NCBI GenBank assembly: GCA_030770535.1
Contig: JASVEC010000002.1
Span: 992,001-1,056,000 of the forward strand
Length of the DNA: 64,000 nt
DNA from: Batkoa obscura
Taxonomy: Eukaryota > Entomophthoromycota > Entomophthoromycetes > Entomophthorales > Batkoaceae
Direction: 5' to 3'
Position numbers and translations under genes: made by a program. The notes below the pieces were generated by a model that did no database searches, was not told the origin of the DNA, and worked only from the letters and a program-made list of their open reading frames with translations. Within the stretch, counting starts at the first letter, position 1. Every line of letters starts with the position of its first letter. Positions 35,254-47,134 of this stretch are shown in pieces.

Positions 35254-36540
35254 CTATGGTTTGGTTTCAGATACATTATTACTTAAATTATTATTTGACA
35301 TTAGATTCCAAATGGGTGGCAAAGAAAACTTTTGAGAGCGTCGATGATGAGATCTTAAAGTAACGTTGGATAAGATGGATTTTGATAATTGAGTTTCATT
35401 TCCAGTATTATTGTTTGTTTCGTTAGCACCATTGTTTTCAGTATTGTTGTTACTTTCTCTCCTCCTCCTAGAGTTTAATAAACTTGAATGTAAATCTAAC
35501 CAAGCATGACTAATAGTATCGCCACCTTTACCAAATACAGAGGAGACTTTATTTAGTAATTGACGTTGTACTTTACTCTCCGTTTTAATTTGATTGGGGG
35601 TACCTTGTGCTGTTGAAGAGCTAAACTCGGAATCTGGACTACTATCTTTTAAAGTAGAACTAGGTGATGGACATTTAGTACTATTTTTACTATTTTTATC
35701 CTCTTTTAAACTAGCCATGGAATGACGTAAAGATAAACTTGGATTAACTACTGTTTTTGAAGAACCCATTGAACTATTTGATAAACTGGATCTTAAAGAT
35801 GGGGTTGATCTTCTACTTGATACTACAGATTTAGGGATCTGTTTGACTGACTTTTGTAAACCAACCTCTTGTTGAGGAAGATTATTACTAAAATTATAAA
35901 GTAATTTAATACCATTTTCTGGGAATACTTCCACCCACAAAACTTTACGTAAATGATTTCGATTTGGGGTTTGAGATAAAGAGCGGGTTAATTTACCATC
36001 CATAAATTCAACAAATTCGCTCCAATGTTGTTTAGATACATATAATTGAAACCCTAAGAAAAATAATAATTCAACTTCCATCTTATTGATTTCTTCTACT
36101 TTAAAGAGTCCTTGACTAACTTGTGCCCAACTACGATTATGATAACAGTTATCATAAAGATATTTATAAGCTATAATTAAGGCGGCTAATAATAATCTAT
36201 GAGGTGAGCTATTGGTGCCTTTACAAGCTGGATGTTTTTGTTTTAATCTAATCAAATAGATCAAAGCTAAAAACAAAGTAGTGATAGAAGAATTGGTTCT
36301 TCTAATAACTCTATAAATGAATTCGTTTAAAGGCGGTAAACCACTCTTTTCAATCTGTTCAGGCTCACAGCCAAATAAATGATTGACAAATCTTTCTGCT
36401 AATGCAATAGCTACTAGTCGTAATTGTTTACGATCTTCATCACTTGTTATTATCTTTTCATCTAAATGGGCTGGGATGATTAATTCTAAAGCATTTGTGC
36501 TTGGCCTTGGGTTATTGTTACTATTTGATATTGATAGCAT
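35254..36540 (-). CDS. PCL-type (Pho85) cyclin
   Basis: Single-exon 428-aa gene. The cyclin box (about residues 45-170) has the Pcl1/2-like features FIYRVIRRTNSSITTLFLAL, YLIRLKQK, then HRLLLAALIIAYKYLYDNCY, NRSWAQVSQGLFKVEEINKM and EVELLFFLGFQLYVS. Such cyclins bind a Pho85/CDK5-like kinase and link growth or nutrient state to polarity and the cell cycle. The C-terminal 230 residues are Ser/Asn-rich and low complexity, with many Ser-Pro-like sites. The specific PCL subtype cannot be settled here. The start is the first Met (MLSISNSNNNPRPS). Confidence 0.85.
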   Translation of the reverse strand: MLSISNSNNNPRPSTNALELIIPAHLDEKIITSDEDRKQLRLVAIALAERFVNHLFGCEPEQIEKSGLPPLNEFIYRVIRRTNSSITTLFLALIYLIRLKQKHPACKGTNSSPHRLLLAALIIAYKYLYDNCYHNRSWAQVSQGLFKVEEINKMEVELLFFLGFQLYVSKQHWSEFVEFMDGKLTRSLSQTPNRNHLRKVLWVEVFPENGIKLLYNFSNNLPQQEVGLQKSVKQIPKSVVSSRRSTPSLRSSLSNSSMGSSKTVVNPSLSLRHSMASLKEDKNSKNSTKCPSPSSTLKDSSPDSEFSSSTAQGTPNQIKTESKVQRQLLNKVSSVFGKGGDTISHAWLDLHSSLLNSRRRRESNNNTENNGANETNNNTGNETQLSKSILSNVTLRSHHRRSQKFSLPPIWNLMSNNNLSNNVSETKP

Positions 36541-39335
36541 TCTTTCTTATATTATATTATATTATTAAAAACACAAATTGTTGTAAATAATAAAAAGAGA
36601 AATGATAGATTTGAAAATCAATTCGATGATTGTATTATATATAAAGCTTATATTCGATTTAAGGGGTCAAAATACTAATTTTAAATCAGAGTCATAAAAC
36701 TAAAACTGGGGAAATAAGAATATACTGATAAAATAATAAGTAAGATTTAATTGAATATACTCTACTATCTAATCAAGTTTATATAACTAAAAAAATACGA
36801 TCAAAGTTTAAAAAGAATAAAAAAATTTATTTTTCTATATTCACTTTTTTTATACTTAAATAAACATCTAACTTTTAGGTTAAAAATTACTAATTTCTGG
36901 TCGATTTCAAACTCTCATTCTTGAAATTGAAACTTGAAATTTATATCCAAATCATCTAATTTGTATACTTTTATGCCTTTTGAAACTGACTTTTGATACT
37001 CAAATGCCTTAATCAGCTCTTGAAACTATGTAGCCATTTATCTATTTTTAGTAAATCTTATCAATCATAGCCAATCAAACCTCCAAAAGATACTTTTAGT
37101 TGATCTAAAAGTATCTGACTTCATTGGCTTAAAAGTATTTTTATTAACTAAAATTTATGCACTTTAAACTCAAAGTTACTTCAAATTTTCAATAACAAAT
37201 AAAAGAGATCAATTAAGGTTAACTCTTTGATCTAATTGATAAAAATCAACTCATTGAAAGATCTACCACTTATCAGGCTGCCTCAGTTTAAATTTGAGTT
37301 CAAATTCTCTTGCAATTTAATTACTATTTAATCTATCTTAATCGCTTTTCTTTAAAAATCTACTTTCTTTTTTTAGTTATTTGTAACCACTAGCTTATCC
37401 ATTTTTTGCCCGCTTTTTAATGGCTTATTCAAATTCAAATTGGATTTTAAAGATTTTCTTTTGACAACAACTATTACGACATGACTTGAAAAAAGGCTTA
37501 TTAATTAAAATTAAAATTGGAACACTGGATCATCTTTTCTCCATAGTTTTTTGGCCGAATCCCTGAATTAGTACTAATTTTTACAACACTCTATTGTTTG
37601 TCTTAACTAGTTTTAATTCATTAGCATAGTAAATTGGACTTTGTTTCATTATCATATCGCTATTCTTGACTAATCAAAAATTACATCATCCTTACTCTAA
37701 ATTGAAATCTGGGTAAATATAACGTTAACTAAAACTTCATAATGACTGTACTCTTTTTGATAGCTCATCATTTGTTCATTTTATTCAATTTATGGCTATT
37801 ATGAGTTAACTAACTGTTTATTTGAGAGTAAGTATTTGACTAAAATTAATATCAATTTAATAATTAGGCTTTAAAAAAAGATTTCAACCAATTGTTTAAT
37901 TATAAAAATTGCCACTAAATAAGTCAGTTTATTTGAATTAATTTAATATTAGTTATTGTTATTATTTATTTTAGATGCAAATTGGGCATTTTGATTATGT
38001 TTTAGTGAATCCTGATTGTTGCAAAATATCAATTTTTATAGCTAGAAAATATAAAATTAAAAATGCCCAATCTACACTTAAAATATAAATGATGTTATGT
38101 AGAATTCATTTTGTTGTTTTATTATTTTGTATTACTTTTAACTCAGTTTTAAAATTCATTTAGTAGTTTTATCTACTGCCATTTTGTTTAAATCCATCTT
38201 TAATGTTTGAATTAACTAACATATTAAATGCCTAAACAAAGCTTTATCTTTAAGGACTTATATACTATTACTATTGAACATTTCGAAAATTCGATACACA
38301 ATATTCCTTCTATTACAAATACTTACAACACTATTATAACTTAAAAAAAGAATTTGGATCAAATATAGTTCAATGTGATTTATTAAAAAGATAAATGAAA
38401 CTAAAAATTTATTTTTTAACTTCACTTACTAAAATGAAAATCTTAACCCCTTATAATATTCTAGTTCAAGTTTTAGGCTTAAGATTGAACCCTGTTTTGA
38501 AGAGCAAAAGATTCAGTAGTTAAAAAAAGTAATTTTCTGACCATGGTATTCAAATGTTGCACTTTAATTCAAGTTATGGATGTAAAAATAGGAGCTTAAG
38601 ATTAAACAGGAGACTGAATTTTCGGTTGATACATATTCGAGCCTTTTTTTAAATTGTTTTGGGATAGTGTCAGTGCTAGATTATTTCATGATAACTTAGA
38701 AGATAAATAATCTGATTAATTACATTTAATATGAAAGTTGTGACTGCTTTTCACTTGAATTTTAAAGATTAATTAAAATAATATTAGAAATTTCTCATTT
38801 TATTTTAATTTAATATAAGAATATTAAGTAAAAAAATTATTTATAAATAACTGAGTTTATAAGCAGGATATTTTTTAACATGGATAATAATAAATTTAAT
38901 TAAATTTTATATTACAAGTAGTTGAAAAGTTTATCATGATTTTAAACTTGATTTCTCAGTTAGAATTCAATTATGTTTACAAAATTTCTATGACAATGTC
39001 CAAATCATGAAAAGCAGTGATGGAGTTATTTGCAATTAGATCTTTTATTGCTTTTAATTTCTAGTTATTTTTTTCTAGTATGAATTCAAGAATTCCAACT
39101 TTTCAATATTTTAAATTCACATAAAGAAATATTAATTACAAATTAAAAGCAAGCGATGATATGCAAAGCTATAAGTGGTTTTAATTGAATTTATTAATCA
39201 ATTTCAAATTTTGCATTCAAATAAAATCGGAAAATAAAGGAGTTTCAAATTAAACAAACATATATTTTATTCAAAAAAAAAGAAAAATCTATTAAATTGT
39301 GAATGTGTTTATTCTTATACTAAACCTCAGTAAGG
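36541..39335. other. Long intergenic region, no gene seen
   Basis: 2.8 kb of AT-rich DNA upstream of the cyclin and downstream of a secreted-family gene. Neither a MITE copy nor an open frame worth reporting was seen; it separates the conserved block from the accessory block. Confidence 0.55.
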
Positions 39336-39800
39336 TTAAATAATAGCAACACTGTTATGTTTATTAACATTATTATTACTCTTATTGATATCTTTCTTAT
39401 GAATATTATCAACGAATACAGCTGCTTTTTTATTGCGATCAAACTGATGAGCATTGAAACTGTTAGCATTAACATTGAAACGATCATTATTGATAATATT
39501 TGGGAAACCAAAGGAGTTAAAGTTATTGAATCCTCCATATCCATTATTATAGCCCAAACCGGGAGAGTAATAATTGAAACTACGTCTAAACAAATTTGTA
39601 TTTGTAGATAATGAACTATCTAATATATCTGGAAAACTTAAGGTGTTTAAAGTATTTAAACCATTATTACTATCATATTTATACTCAGTAGAATAGAAAT
39701 TAAAATAGCGTTTAGATAATTGTTGTTGGTTAGAGGTTGGGATGGAAGTGATAGTAGAAACTAAAGATAAAAAGATAATACTTGGTTTGAATTTAGTCAT
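39336..39800 (-). CDS. Secreted Gly/Tyr/Asn-rich protein, member 5 (two modules)
   Basis: 154-aa member, the longest. The N-terminus MTKFKPSIIFLSLVSTITS is a signal peptide unlike the MN.FLLN start of the others. It carries two dibasic sites followed by an aromatic start: LSKR|YFNFYS and, about 45 residues later, LFRR|SFNYYS, each opening a Tyr/Gly/Asn segment. This suggests an internal duplication that could yield two peptides after Kex2-type cutting. The family tail is intact (KKAAVFVDNIHKKDINKSNN ... SVAII). Confidence 0.82.
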   Translation of the reverse strand: MTKFKPSIIFLSLVSTITSIPTSNQQQLSKRYFNFYSTEYKYDSNNGLNTLNTLSFPDILDSSLSTNTNLFRRSFNYYSPGLGYNNGYGGFNNFNSFGFPNIINNDRFNVNANSFNAHQFDRNKKAAVFVDNIHKKDINKSNNNVNKHNSVAII

Positions 39801-39834
39801 TTTTTAATAACTATTCGAAGTCATTGATTCAGGG

Positions 39835-39879
39835 TTTTTATATTTACTAGTTACTAATATTATTTATCTTTTTTGATAA
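39835..39879 (-). promoter_or_regulatory. GATA-type inverted repeat plus TATA box
   Basis: On the minus strand TTTATCAAAAAAGATAAAT (39879..39861) lies about 20 bases before TATAAAAA (39842..39835), itself 42 bases before the start codon at 39800. Confidence 0.6.
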
Positions 39880-40016
39880 AATAAAAGTTAAATTGATAAA
39901 TAGAGTTAATTATTAATTATAATAAAGATAATTAATGTAGTCTTAAAGTATTATTATTTGCTATTATATTTATCAAATTAAAGGTAATTTTATTTAATTA
40001 TTATTTAATAAATACT

Positions 40017-40122
40017 AAATGGGAATGTATTTTTGTATTTAAGAATTTTACTAACAAATTTCCTGCTCAAATAGCGCTTAAAAGATGGAAAAAGTAATGA
40101 AGTCAAAAAATCATCCCCAAAT
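40017..40122 (+). mobile_element. Fold-back MITE copy 14, AAAT target repeat
   Basis: 98-base element 40021..40118 (GGGAATGTATTTTTG ... TCATCCCC) flanked by AAAT on both sides. One of the copies showing that the flanking four bases vary and are a target-site duplication. Confidence 0.9.
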
Positions 40123-40716
40123 GTTGTTATAAGATTTAGTAAAGAATCTACTTTATCACCAAGTACTTTGAGTTATGACATACTAAATTAATTCTATCTA
40201 TTGTCAGAAGATTGAGAAAGTTTTAAACGTTTAGTAAAAAACAAAATTTAATAATATAGCGTTGGTTATATTTAAATACTTTTTTTATAGTAATAAACAG
40301 ATTCTTTATAGTTTTAAATAATGTGAGTTTGATTTTAAATAGCCTTGTAAAGTTGCATAAATAAACTCATTAATCACCGTTTTCTGAGTGTTTTATACTC
40401 AATATAATAAAATTTGAAAACTTTTGGATTTTTATTAATTTTTATTGAAATAAATTTAATTTATAAATACTTTTCTAATATATAGTAGCTTTTAAATTTA
40501 CTAGGTAAGATGATAAAACTATTAGTTTTTTTTAGATAAAGCTAACTAGCAAGTCTTTATAAGATACTAGTCTTTCCCTTATTTCCCTATTAAAAAGAAC
40601 TTGTTTTAAAATCAAAAAATTGATGCCTTTTATAGTAAAGTTAAAAAGTTTCAATCTAAATACATGACGTGAAGCATCAAAAGCATGAAAGATTTAATAT
40701 TCTAAATTTATAAACT

Positions 40717-40787
40717 TAAAATAAAAATAAAAATAAAAATAAAAATAAAAATAAAAATAAAAATAAAAATAAAAATAAAAATAAAAA
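40717..40787. repeat. Hexamer microsatellite (AAAAAT)n
   Basis: About eleven near-perfect copies of a 6-base A-rich unit, some 45 bases past the end of member 6. Confidence 0.92.
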
Positions 40788-40832
40788 GGGCATTAGTTTC
40801 TAAATCTTTTGTTCTAATAAATATGAGCTATA

Positions 40833-41171
40833 TTAAATAATGGCAACATTATCATGCTTATTAACATTAATATGCTTCTTATTGATATCCTTCTTATGAA
40901 CATTATCAACGAATACAGCTGCTTTTTTATTACGATCAAATTCGTTCAAATTAAAGTTATGATTATTAGCGTGGAATCTGTTATTATTAATTACAGCTGG
41001 GAAACCAAAAGAGCCAAAGTTATTGAATCCGCCATTAAACCCACCAACCCCATAGCCAGGATAGAAATTGTTAAAAGTACGTCTGGTTAAGTAACTATCA
41101 CTAGAAGTTGGAAGAGAAGAGATAGTAGAGGTGAAAGCTAAGATAATGGCGTTTAATAAGAATTGATTCAT
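40833..41171 (-). CDS. Secreted Gly/Tyr/Asn-rich protein, member 6
   Basis: 112-aa member. Signal peptide MNQFLLNAIILAFTSTISS, dibasic site LTRR|TF, short Gly/Phe block (YPGYGVGGFNGGFNNF), GSFGFPAVINNNRFHANN, conserved KKAAVFVDNVHKKDINKKHI, ending NVAII. The 5' two thirds, promoter and upstream flank (40965..41403) match member 7 with about three differences in 439 bases. The 3' third is quite different, so the boundary falls inside the gene. TATATAAG at 41213..41206 lies 42 bases before the start. Confidence 0.83.
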   Translation of the reverse strand: MNQFLLNAIILAFTSTISSLPTSSDSYLTRRTFNNFYPGYGVGGFNGGFNNFGSFGFPAVINNNRFHANNHNFNLNEFDRNKKAAVFVDNVHKKDINKKHINVNKHDNVAII

Positions 41172-41902
41172 TTTTTGATAATTATTTTGAAGGTTTATCT
41201 TATTGCTTATATACTTTTGTATCTTTCTTTTATTATGTATAGTATTATTTTTACTTAACGTTAATTTATCATTATTTATTTATACTAAATAAAACTATAA
41301 TTAGTTCAAAACAATACTACATTTATCTGACTAATGATTGTTAGTTGATAATATTGTATAATCCATGCTTTATTAATTGAATTTATAAGATACATTAATA
41401 GTAAAAGATAAAACTTAATAGTTTATCATTATCAAAATGCGGTTTATTTTATTTAGAATGAAACAAAGTTTATATCTTATAATATGTGGGTGTATTTTTT
41501 TTATTTAAGAATTTTACTAACGATCTTTCTACTCAAATAGCGCTTAAAAAATGGAAAAAGTTATGAAACCAGAAAAACAGCTCCATATATTAAGTTAAAC
41601 TTTTTATTTTATAAATGTGTGTAAAAAAATATTGCTAATGATTATTATCTTACACTCTTGTTTAAATTTACTTTTGATTTTAATAAGAACAAAAAACAAA
41701 TATTACCAATTAACAAAGGTAAGTGGCATGGAAAAACTAAAACATGAATTTTGGTATAGCTAATTATATTGTAATCAAAAGTCAATTTCTTTAATAAACT
41801 GTTGAATGAGACGTGATCTGTTTGATCTTTAGATTTTATTATATTTTGAAACCAGTGTACAAGCCAATTTTTGTCTAACATCTATTGTATATCCTAGCTT
41901 CA
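41172..41902. other. Intergenic, unit 1 of the duplicated array
   Basis: Upstream of member 6; contains MITE copy 15. The part from about 41,610 to 41,760 aligns with flanks at 48,340 and 59,690, showing that these regions are duplicates. Confidence 0.55.
41482..41588 (+). mobile_element. Fold-back MITE copy 15
   Basis: ATAT both sides; ends GTGGGTGTATTTTTTTTATT and AGAAAAACAGCTCC; full core. Confidence 0.87.
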
Positions 41903-42231
41903 ATGTAAAATCAGTGATTATGGTATGATAACTCGTATTCTCCTCAAGCAGATTGTTATGGTTCCGATGATAATTCCGATGATAGCTACAAGCAACCATA
42001 GAATGAAGCTTGGAAAAAAAGTATTATGAAATGAAAGACTACTATAAATGTACCATGATATGTGCTTAAGATGGGTATGAAGATCCTAATAATCCTTTCC
42101 TTAAACTTTATATATTATTCTATAACGAATATAATGAATTCAAGGAGTATAGTGAAGATAGCTTAATTCGAGAATGGTTGAACGAAAAAGATAAAAAGAA
42201 TATGGGAGAAATAGGAACTACTGTAGGTTAA
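41903..42231 (+). pseudogene. Relic of the Asp/Asn/Tyr-rich gene family
   Basis: Aligns with the intact gene at 59922. The start context is kept, but ATG is followed at once by TAA. A frame reading YSPQADCYGSDDNSDD (near 41,935) matches its acidic N-terminus. The tail EFKEYSEDSLIREWLNEKDK (before TAA at 42229) matches its conserved C-terminus. Several stops lie between. It occupies the same place, between a secreted-family gene and a P450, as the relic at 48678. Confidence 0.55.
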
Positions 42232-43282
42232 GAGTAAAATCTATTGTGATATCACATCCTGCTTTATAAAGTAAAGCTAAGCTAGTAACATTACTAGTTT
42301 TTGGTATATTTCTTTATGATCTTTATCTTTTTAAATTAAATTAATAAATTTATCACTTTTTAAACAAACTGTCTCCCATAAATATACAACCTTTTTACAC
42401 TGTTTTAACCTGAAGGAAAAAAGGGAAAAAATTCGTAGTTAGGAAGGATTCATACTTAAAGATACATTTCTAAGTTTGAATTGAATCTGACTAAGACTTA
42501 TAAACTTTATATATATTAGCAGCAAACAATCAAAATAATTGATGCAATAATTTGTGGAGAAAATTAAAGGCAACAGAAAGAGAATAGGTAAAAGACAAAG
42601 GGTCTCTTTATCCCATTCAATAGAACCAATATTAACTAGATTTAACAGTTGAGGGATTCATTATAAAAAGTTTAGCTTTTAAAATTAAACAAAACTTGGA
42701 AAAAAAAGTGAATTAGCAAAATAATAATAATTGAACAAAAGCAGAAGTTATTTTGAAATAAATTTATAAAAGAGCAACCCGTATTATTTTATTGATAACT
42801 AAAACTGAAAAGAAATCGATAAAATTGTGCAAAAATTTAAGATCAAATTGAAGCTTAAGTGGAATTAAAGATATGTACTTCCATATCGTAAAATTTAGTA
42901 GACTAATTTTTTACTATGATAAAAATTGTACTAAATTATACGTCATAATAATTCCCTAGCTAAAACAATGGTTTAAAATGAATATCTTGAGTCTAAGTTT
43001 GCCCACAAAAATAATAATAAAAATAGTAGAATGTATAAGTAATTTAATAACTTTAATAGATTTGCTCAAAATAACATTGAGTCCAATATTTGTAGTGGTA
43101 AAAAACTAGATGTCCATATCACTAGTTGGTAAGCTATGAATTTTAAATGAGAGAATTTTTCAATGTAATAGAAATTTGAACTATGAACTAATTTAATCTT
43201 ATCAGTAGTTATGATTTTTTCATGAAGGTAATTAGCCAGGTAATTACCATTAAAAGCTTTATAAAAAGGTTTAAAATTTACT

Positions 43283-43388
43283 ATATGGGGATGTATTTTT
43301 GTATTTAAGAATTTTACTGACAATTTTTCCACATAAATAGCGCTTAAAAAATGGAAAAATAATGAAACTAAAAAAAACAGCCCCATAT
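43283..43388 (+). mobile_element. Fold-back MITE copy 16
   Basis: ATAT both sides; ends GGGGATGTATTTTTG and AAAAAAACAGCCCC. Close to consensus. Confidence 0.92.
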
Positions 43389-43657
43389 TATAAAGTAATT
43401 TTTGCAATAATTTGCAAGTTTGGATATTTAATATAGTTTTAGAATGATTTCTAAAGATACATACATTTACTAAATACCTTTTAAAATATTCCTTTGGTAT
43501 ATAATTTTATTAGTAAGTAGGTTCTAGACACTATAGTCAATTGTTTAATTAGTTTTAGAATTCTTAATGATGTTATAAGCGGAAAATGAAGCAATCAGTT
43601 GAATTTAAAATCTGGAACATCTTTTAAGGGATTAAAGCGTGATTTTGTAAAACCAAG

Positions 43658-43665
43658 TATAAAAA
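43658..43665 (+). promoter_or_regulatory. TATA box of P450-1
   Basis: TATAAAAA 40 bases before the start codon at 43698. P450-2 (50214) and P450-3 (57172) have one at 38-39 bases. Confidence 0.6.
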
Positions 43666-43697
43666 GAGAAGAATAAAGCACAAATATAATTTTAAAA

Positions 43698-45631
43698 ATG
43701 TTTAGTTTAATTTCAATATTGAATTCTATCCTTTTGTTATCCTTGCTTTATTACAGTTACAAAGTAAATTGTTATTCATATATCATTAGAGCGTTATAAT
43801 TTCATCTTTAAAGGTCATATACAATATATTTTTTAGTCCATTAAGAAAAGTGCCTGGTCCATTAATTAATTTGATATTTCCCTTTGTATATACTTTTCAA
43901 ATAATCAAAGGGACCTTTCCAGAGTACACTCTCAATTTACATCTTAAATACGGAAATGTGGTAAGGTTAAGTAAGTATCAAAATCCAATTTAGCAATAGG
44001 GATAACAATTAACTAAACTAGATTGGAATGATATATCTTTTTCTTCAGAGTCAGCATTAAAAGAGATCTACTCAACTTATACATATGAAAAGGATGATAT
44101 TTATGACATTTTCAAAATATTAGGCGAAACTGTTTTTAGCACAAGGTAATAAATAAGAAATACTAAGTAGCTTTAATTAACAATTTATTAGGAACAAGGA
44201 ATTTCATCGCCAAAGAGTAATATTTTTCAATTATTTGTAGAAATTTGATTAATAGCTAGAAAAAAATCATCGCTCCATCTTTTTCAGAAAAAGTGATTGA
44301 AAGTGTAGAATATTTAGTCAAGAAGAATGTAAATAACTTTGTAGATAAATTGAATATTATTGCAGATCAAGACCAGGATTTCGACCTTGGACTTTATTTT
44401 CATTACTTTGCTTTCGTAAGTTCTTTATAAAATAAAAGTATTCACATTGATGTAAATAATAGGATGTAATTGGAGACTTAGCATTTGGGAAATCATTTAA
44501 TATGTTAAAAGATGGTTATCATCCAATAGTGAAATGGGTACATAATATCTCGACTTATAGTCTTTTGGTATGATCTTTCATCATTTATTTGATTATAACG
44601 TATAAACAATATTAGGTATTTATGTTCCCATTTATGAAATACTATCAATTTGATGGCATCAAAAAACTATATGAGGTATTATAAACTAAAATTGTTGTCA
44701 AACTTAGTTAATCCAATTTAGTTTTCATACGAAGCAATAAAAGATGCTAGAAACAACCCAGATAGAGCTAATATTCTAAGTACTTTAATCAAAGCAACGG
44801 ATCCAGATACAGGAGAACATTTAAGTGATAAAGAAATAGCCGAAGAATCAATTTTACAAATGTAATTTTAAATGATATCAATTCAAATTCTTAAAATTAA
44901 TATTTATAGTGGAGCTGGGACCGATACTACATCAAACTCGCTTACATGGTAACTTAACTCAAGAGTTCTTAATAGATTGACTTATTTTACTAGGATATTT
45001 TATTTACTGACCAATAACCCAGAGGTATATGAAAAAGTGAAAGAAGAGATGGTTAGGATATTCCCAGATAAAAATTCAATCACCTATACAATGTGTAAAT
45101 CAGAGTGTCACTATCTTAGTGCCGTAATTCATGAAGGCTTAAGAGTCATACCGGTAGCTGGAGGTGCTCCTACAAGATATGTACCTAAAGGAGGCAAATT
45201 AATCGATGGCTATTATATTCCAGAAAAGGTAATCTATACAATAACTATAATTTAGGCTTATACTAATTTATAGGTTACTGTTGGAGTAACCATTAATGCT
45301 TTACACAATTTATCCTCATTATGGAAAAACCCAGACGCTTTTGATCCTCAAAGATGGTTACAAGATGGGAAATTCAAAACTAACCCCAATTTTTCACCCT
45401 TTTTAATAGGACCTAGAGCTTGTGTTGGTAGAACGTAAGCTATTGTTAAGAAAGTAACAATAATTATTTATTTTATTTTTTAGCCTGGCTTGGATGGAAC
45501 TATACTTAGTTAGTGCGAATTTAATAAGAAACTTCACTTTTAAAAGAGACATCGAAAAGAAGATTGCTTATAGAAATTTTATTACTACTCAACCTACTGA
45601 GCCTATCAAAGTTTCTATAATTAAAAATTAA
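43698..45631 (+). CDS. Cytochrome P450, copy 1
   Basis: Microsomal P450 monooxygenase, substrate unknown. Exons: 43698..43763, 43814..43970, 44022..44145, 44192..44216, 44260..44415, 44463..44567, 44616..44675, 44722..44861, 44910..44948, 44994..45228, 45274..45434, 45484..45631; 471 aa. An N-terminal membrane anchor (MFSLISILNSILLLSLLYY) leads to the Pro-rich hinge RKVPGP. Further motifs: C-helix FHRQRKK, I-helix oxygen-binding AGTDTTSN, K-helix ExxR in HEGLRVIP, PDAFDPQRW, and the haem-thiolate loop FSPFLIGPRACVGR with the ligand Cys. All twelve exon lengths equal those of the other two copies, which confirms the model. The first intron was placed by comparison; in copy 2 it happens to be an open frame. 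Exon 4 is 25 bases. Confidence 0.9.
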
Positions 45632-46576
45632 TGTGAGTTTTGTCAAATATATTTGATATAAGTTAGTTTATGTTTTATATTTTACTTTATGATTTTTCCT
45701 AACTCATATTATTAGTCAAAATAAACAGTGTTATTTTTTTATTGTTATCTAACTCTGGTACTGTTTTATTTTAAGTAAAAATATAGAAAATCATGAGCTA
45801 GGCTAAAAGGCTAAAAATTTAAACTAATCGATTTAAGGAAGTAAGTGGAAAAGGCATACATCAAAGCAAAATAAAGTCCCTCATTAGGGCGTGGTATGTC
45901 AATTATCAGGACAAGAAAGCCAAGTAATAGTTCGTAATTAAAATTCGAGACTAAAGATATAAATTACAAAAATTTATGTATCTGTGGGGATCAATTTAAG
46001 TAGAAAAAAGCTACGTATTACTATTCAAATGTTGAAAAACGCCATTCATTGATAGCTATATCTATGTTAAGATTGTTTTATAGAGTATGATTAGGTTTAC
46101 TGAAAGGCCCGTGAATAAGCCAGATAATCACTGTTATTATCAATGACTAAAGTTGAAAATGGTACTAACGGGGACATATAAGATATGTATGATTTTTGTA
46201 TAGCTTTAGAGATAAACATAACTACAACAGAAAAAATAAGGCGAATCAACAGCAATAAAAATGTTTAAACTTGATTATAAAAGATAATCATAAGCCAAAT
46301 TTATCAAAAAACAATAATGTGTTAAAAGTACTGCTACCTGAAGCTGACCTACTGTCAAATTTCTTTTAAATAAAAGACATTTACTAATAAAATAGATTAT
46401 ATTCCAAATACTTTTTGGATTAAGACTTTACTTTAATACAATTCATATAAAAAATATAATTTTTTGATTTATGAGGATGATTTTATTTCTAATTAATAAA
46501 CATAGCAGATTGAATTGCTTTAAACAAAGAAGTTATATAAATAAACAAAATATCAGAAAAAATCTAAAAACATCTA

Positions 46577-46677
46577 TATAGTGATGGATTTTTTTGTAAG
46601 GATTTTACTAACAATCCTTCTGCTCAAATAGTGCTTAAAAATGGAAAAAGTAATAAAACTAAAAAACACTCCCATAT
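46577..46677 (+). mobile_element. Fold-back MITE copy 17
   Basis: Left end worn (AGTGATGGATTTTTTTG); good core GCTCAAATAGTGCTTAAAAA; right end AACACTCCCATAT. Confidence 0.8.
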
Positions 46678-46871
46678 CTGAATCTGTAAATGTAGCTTTA
46701 TTAATTTTTAATTATATATTTCTACATTGTTTTTAAAATAAACCAACACACATACAACTAACATATATTTATATAAATAAATAAAAAATATAATAAAAAT
46801 TTAAGAAACTGATAATATATAATAAAAAAGGTTCATTTGTATATTTTAAATATTTAAAAAATCTCGTTAAA

Positions 46872-46978
46872 AAGTGGGGATGTATTTTTGTGTTTAAGAA
46901 TTTTATTAATAATTTTTCCGCTTAAATAGCGCTTAAAAATGGAAAAAATAATGAAGTCAAAAAAAAACACTCCCAAGT
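46872..46978 (+). mobile_element. Fold-back MITE copy 18, AAGT target repeat
   Basis: 99-base element 46876..46974 (GGGGATGTATTTTTGTG ... AACACTCCC) flanked by AAGT on both sides, an exact 4-base target duplication. Confidence 0.92.
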
Positions 46979-47028
46979 ATTAAATTTGAGCTTCCTAAAA
47001 AAGTTGGATCTTGTTTATGAACTTTTCC

Positions 47029-47134
47029 ATATGCAGATGTTTTTTTTTGGTTTCATTACTTTTTCCATTTTTAAGCGCTATTTGAGCATAGAGATTGTTA
47101 GTAAATTTTTAAACAAAAGAATATGTCCTTATAT
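47029..47134 (-). mobile_element. Fold-back MITE copy 19
   Basis: 50 bases from copy 18 in opposite orientation. ATAT both sides; GCAGATGTTTTTTTTTGG left, AGAATATGTCCTT right. Confidence 0.88.

Larger units (their letters stand above)
39801..40832. other. Intergenic with MITE and simple repeat
   Basis: Contains the member 5 promoter elements (39835..39879), MITE copy 14 (40017..40122) and the A-rich hexamer repeat at 40717..40787. Confidence 0.6.
42232..43697. other. Intergenic upstream of P450-1
   Basis: Holds MITE copy 16 (43283..43388) and the P450-1 TATA box. No gene supported. Confidence 0.55.

Noticed and set aside
46080-46180. Stretch similar to part of the 48678 frame (AAGCCAGATAATCACTGTTA region)
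   Set aside because: Short nucleotide resemblance only, no frame.
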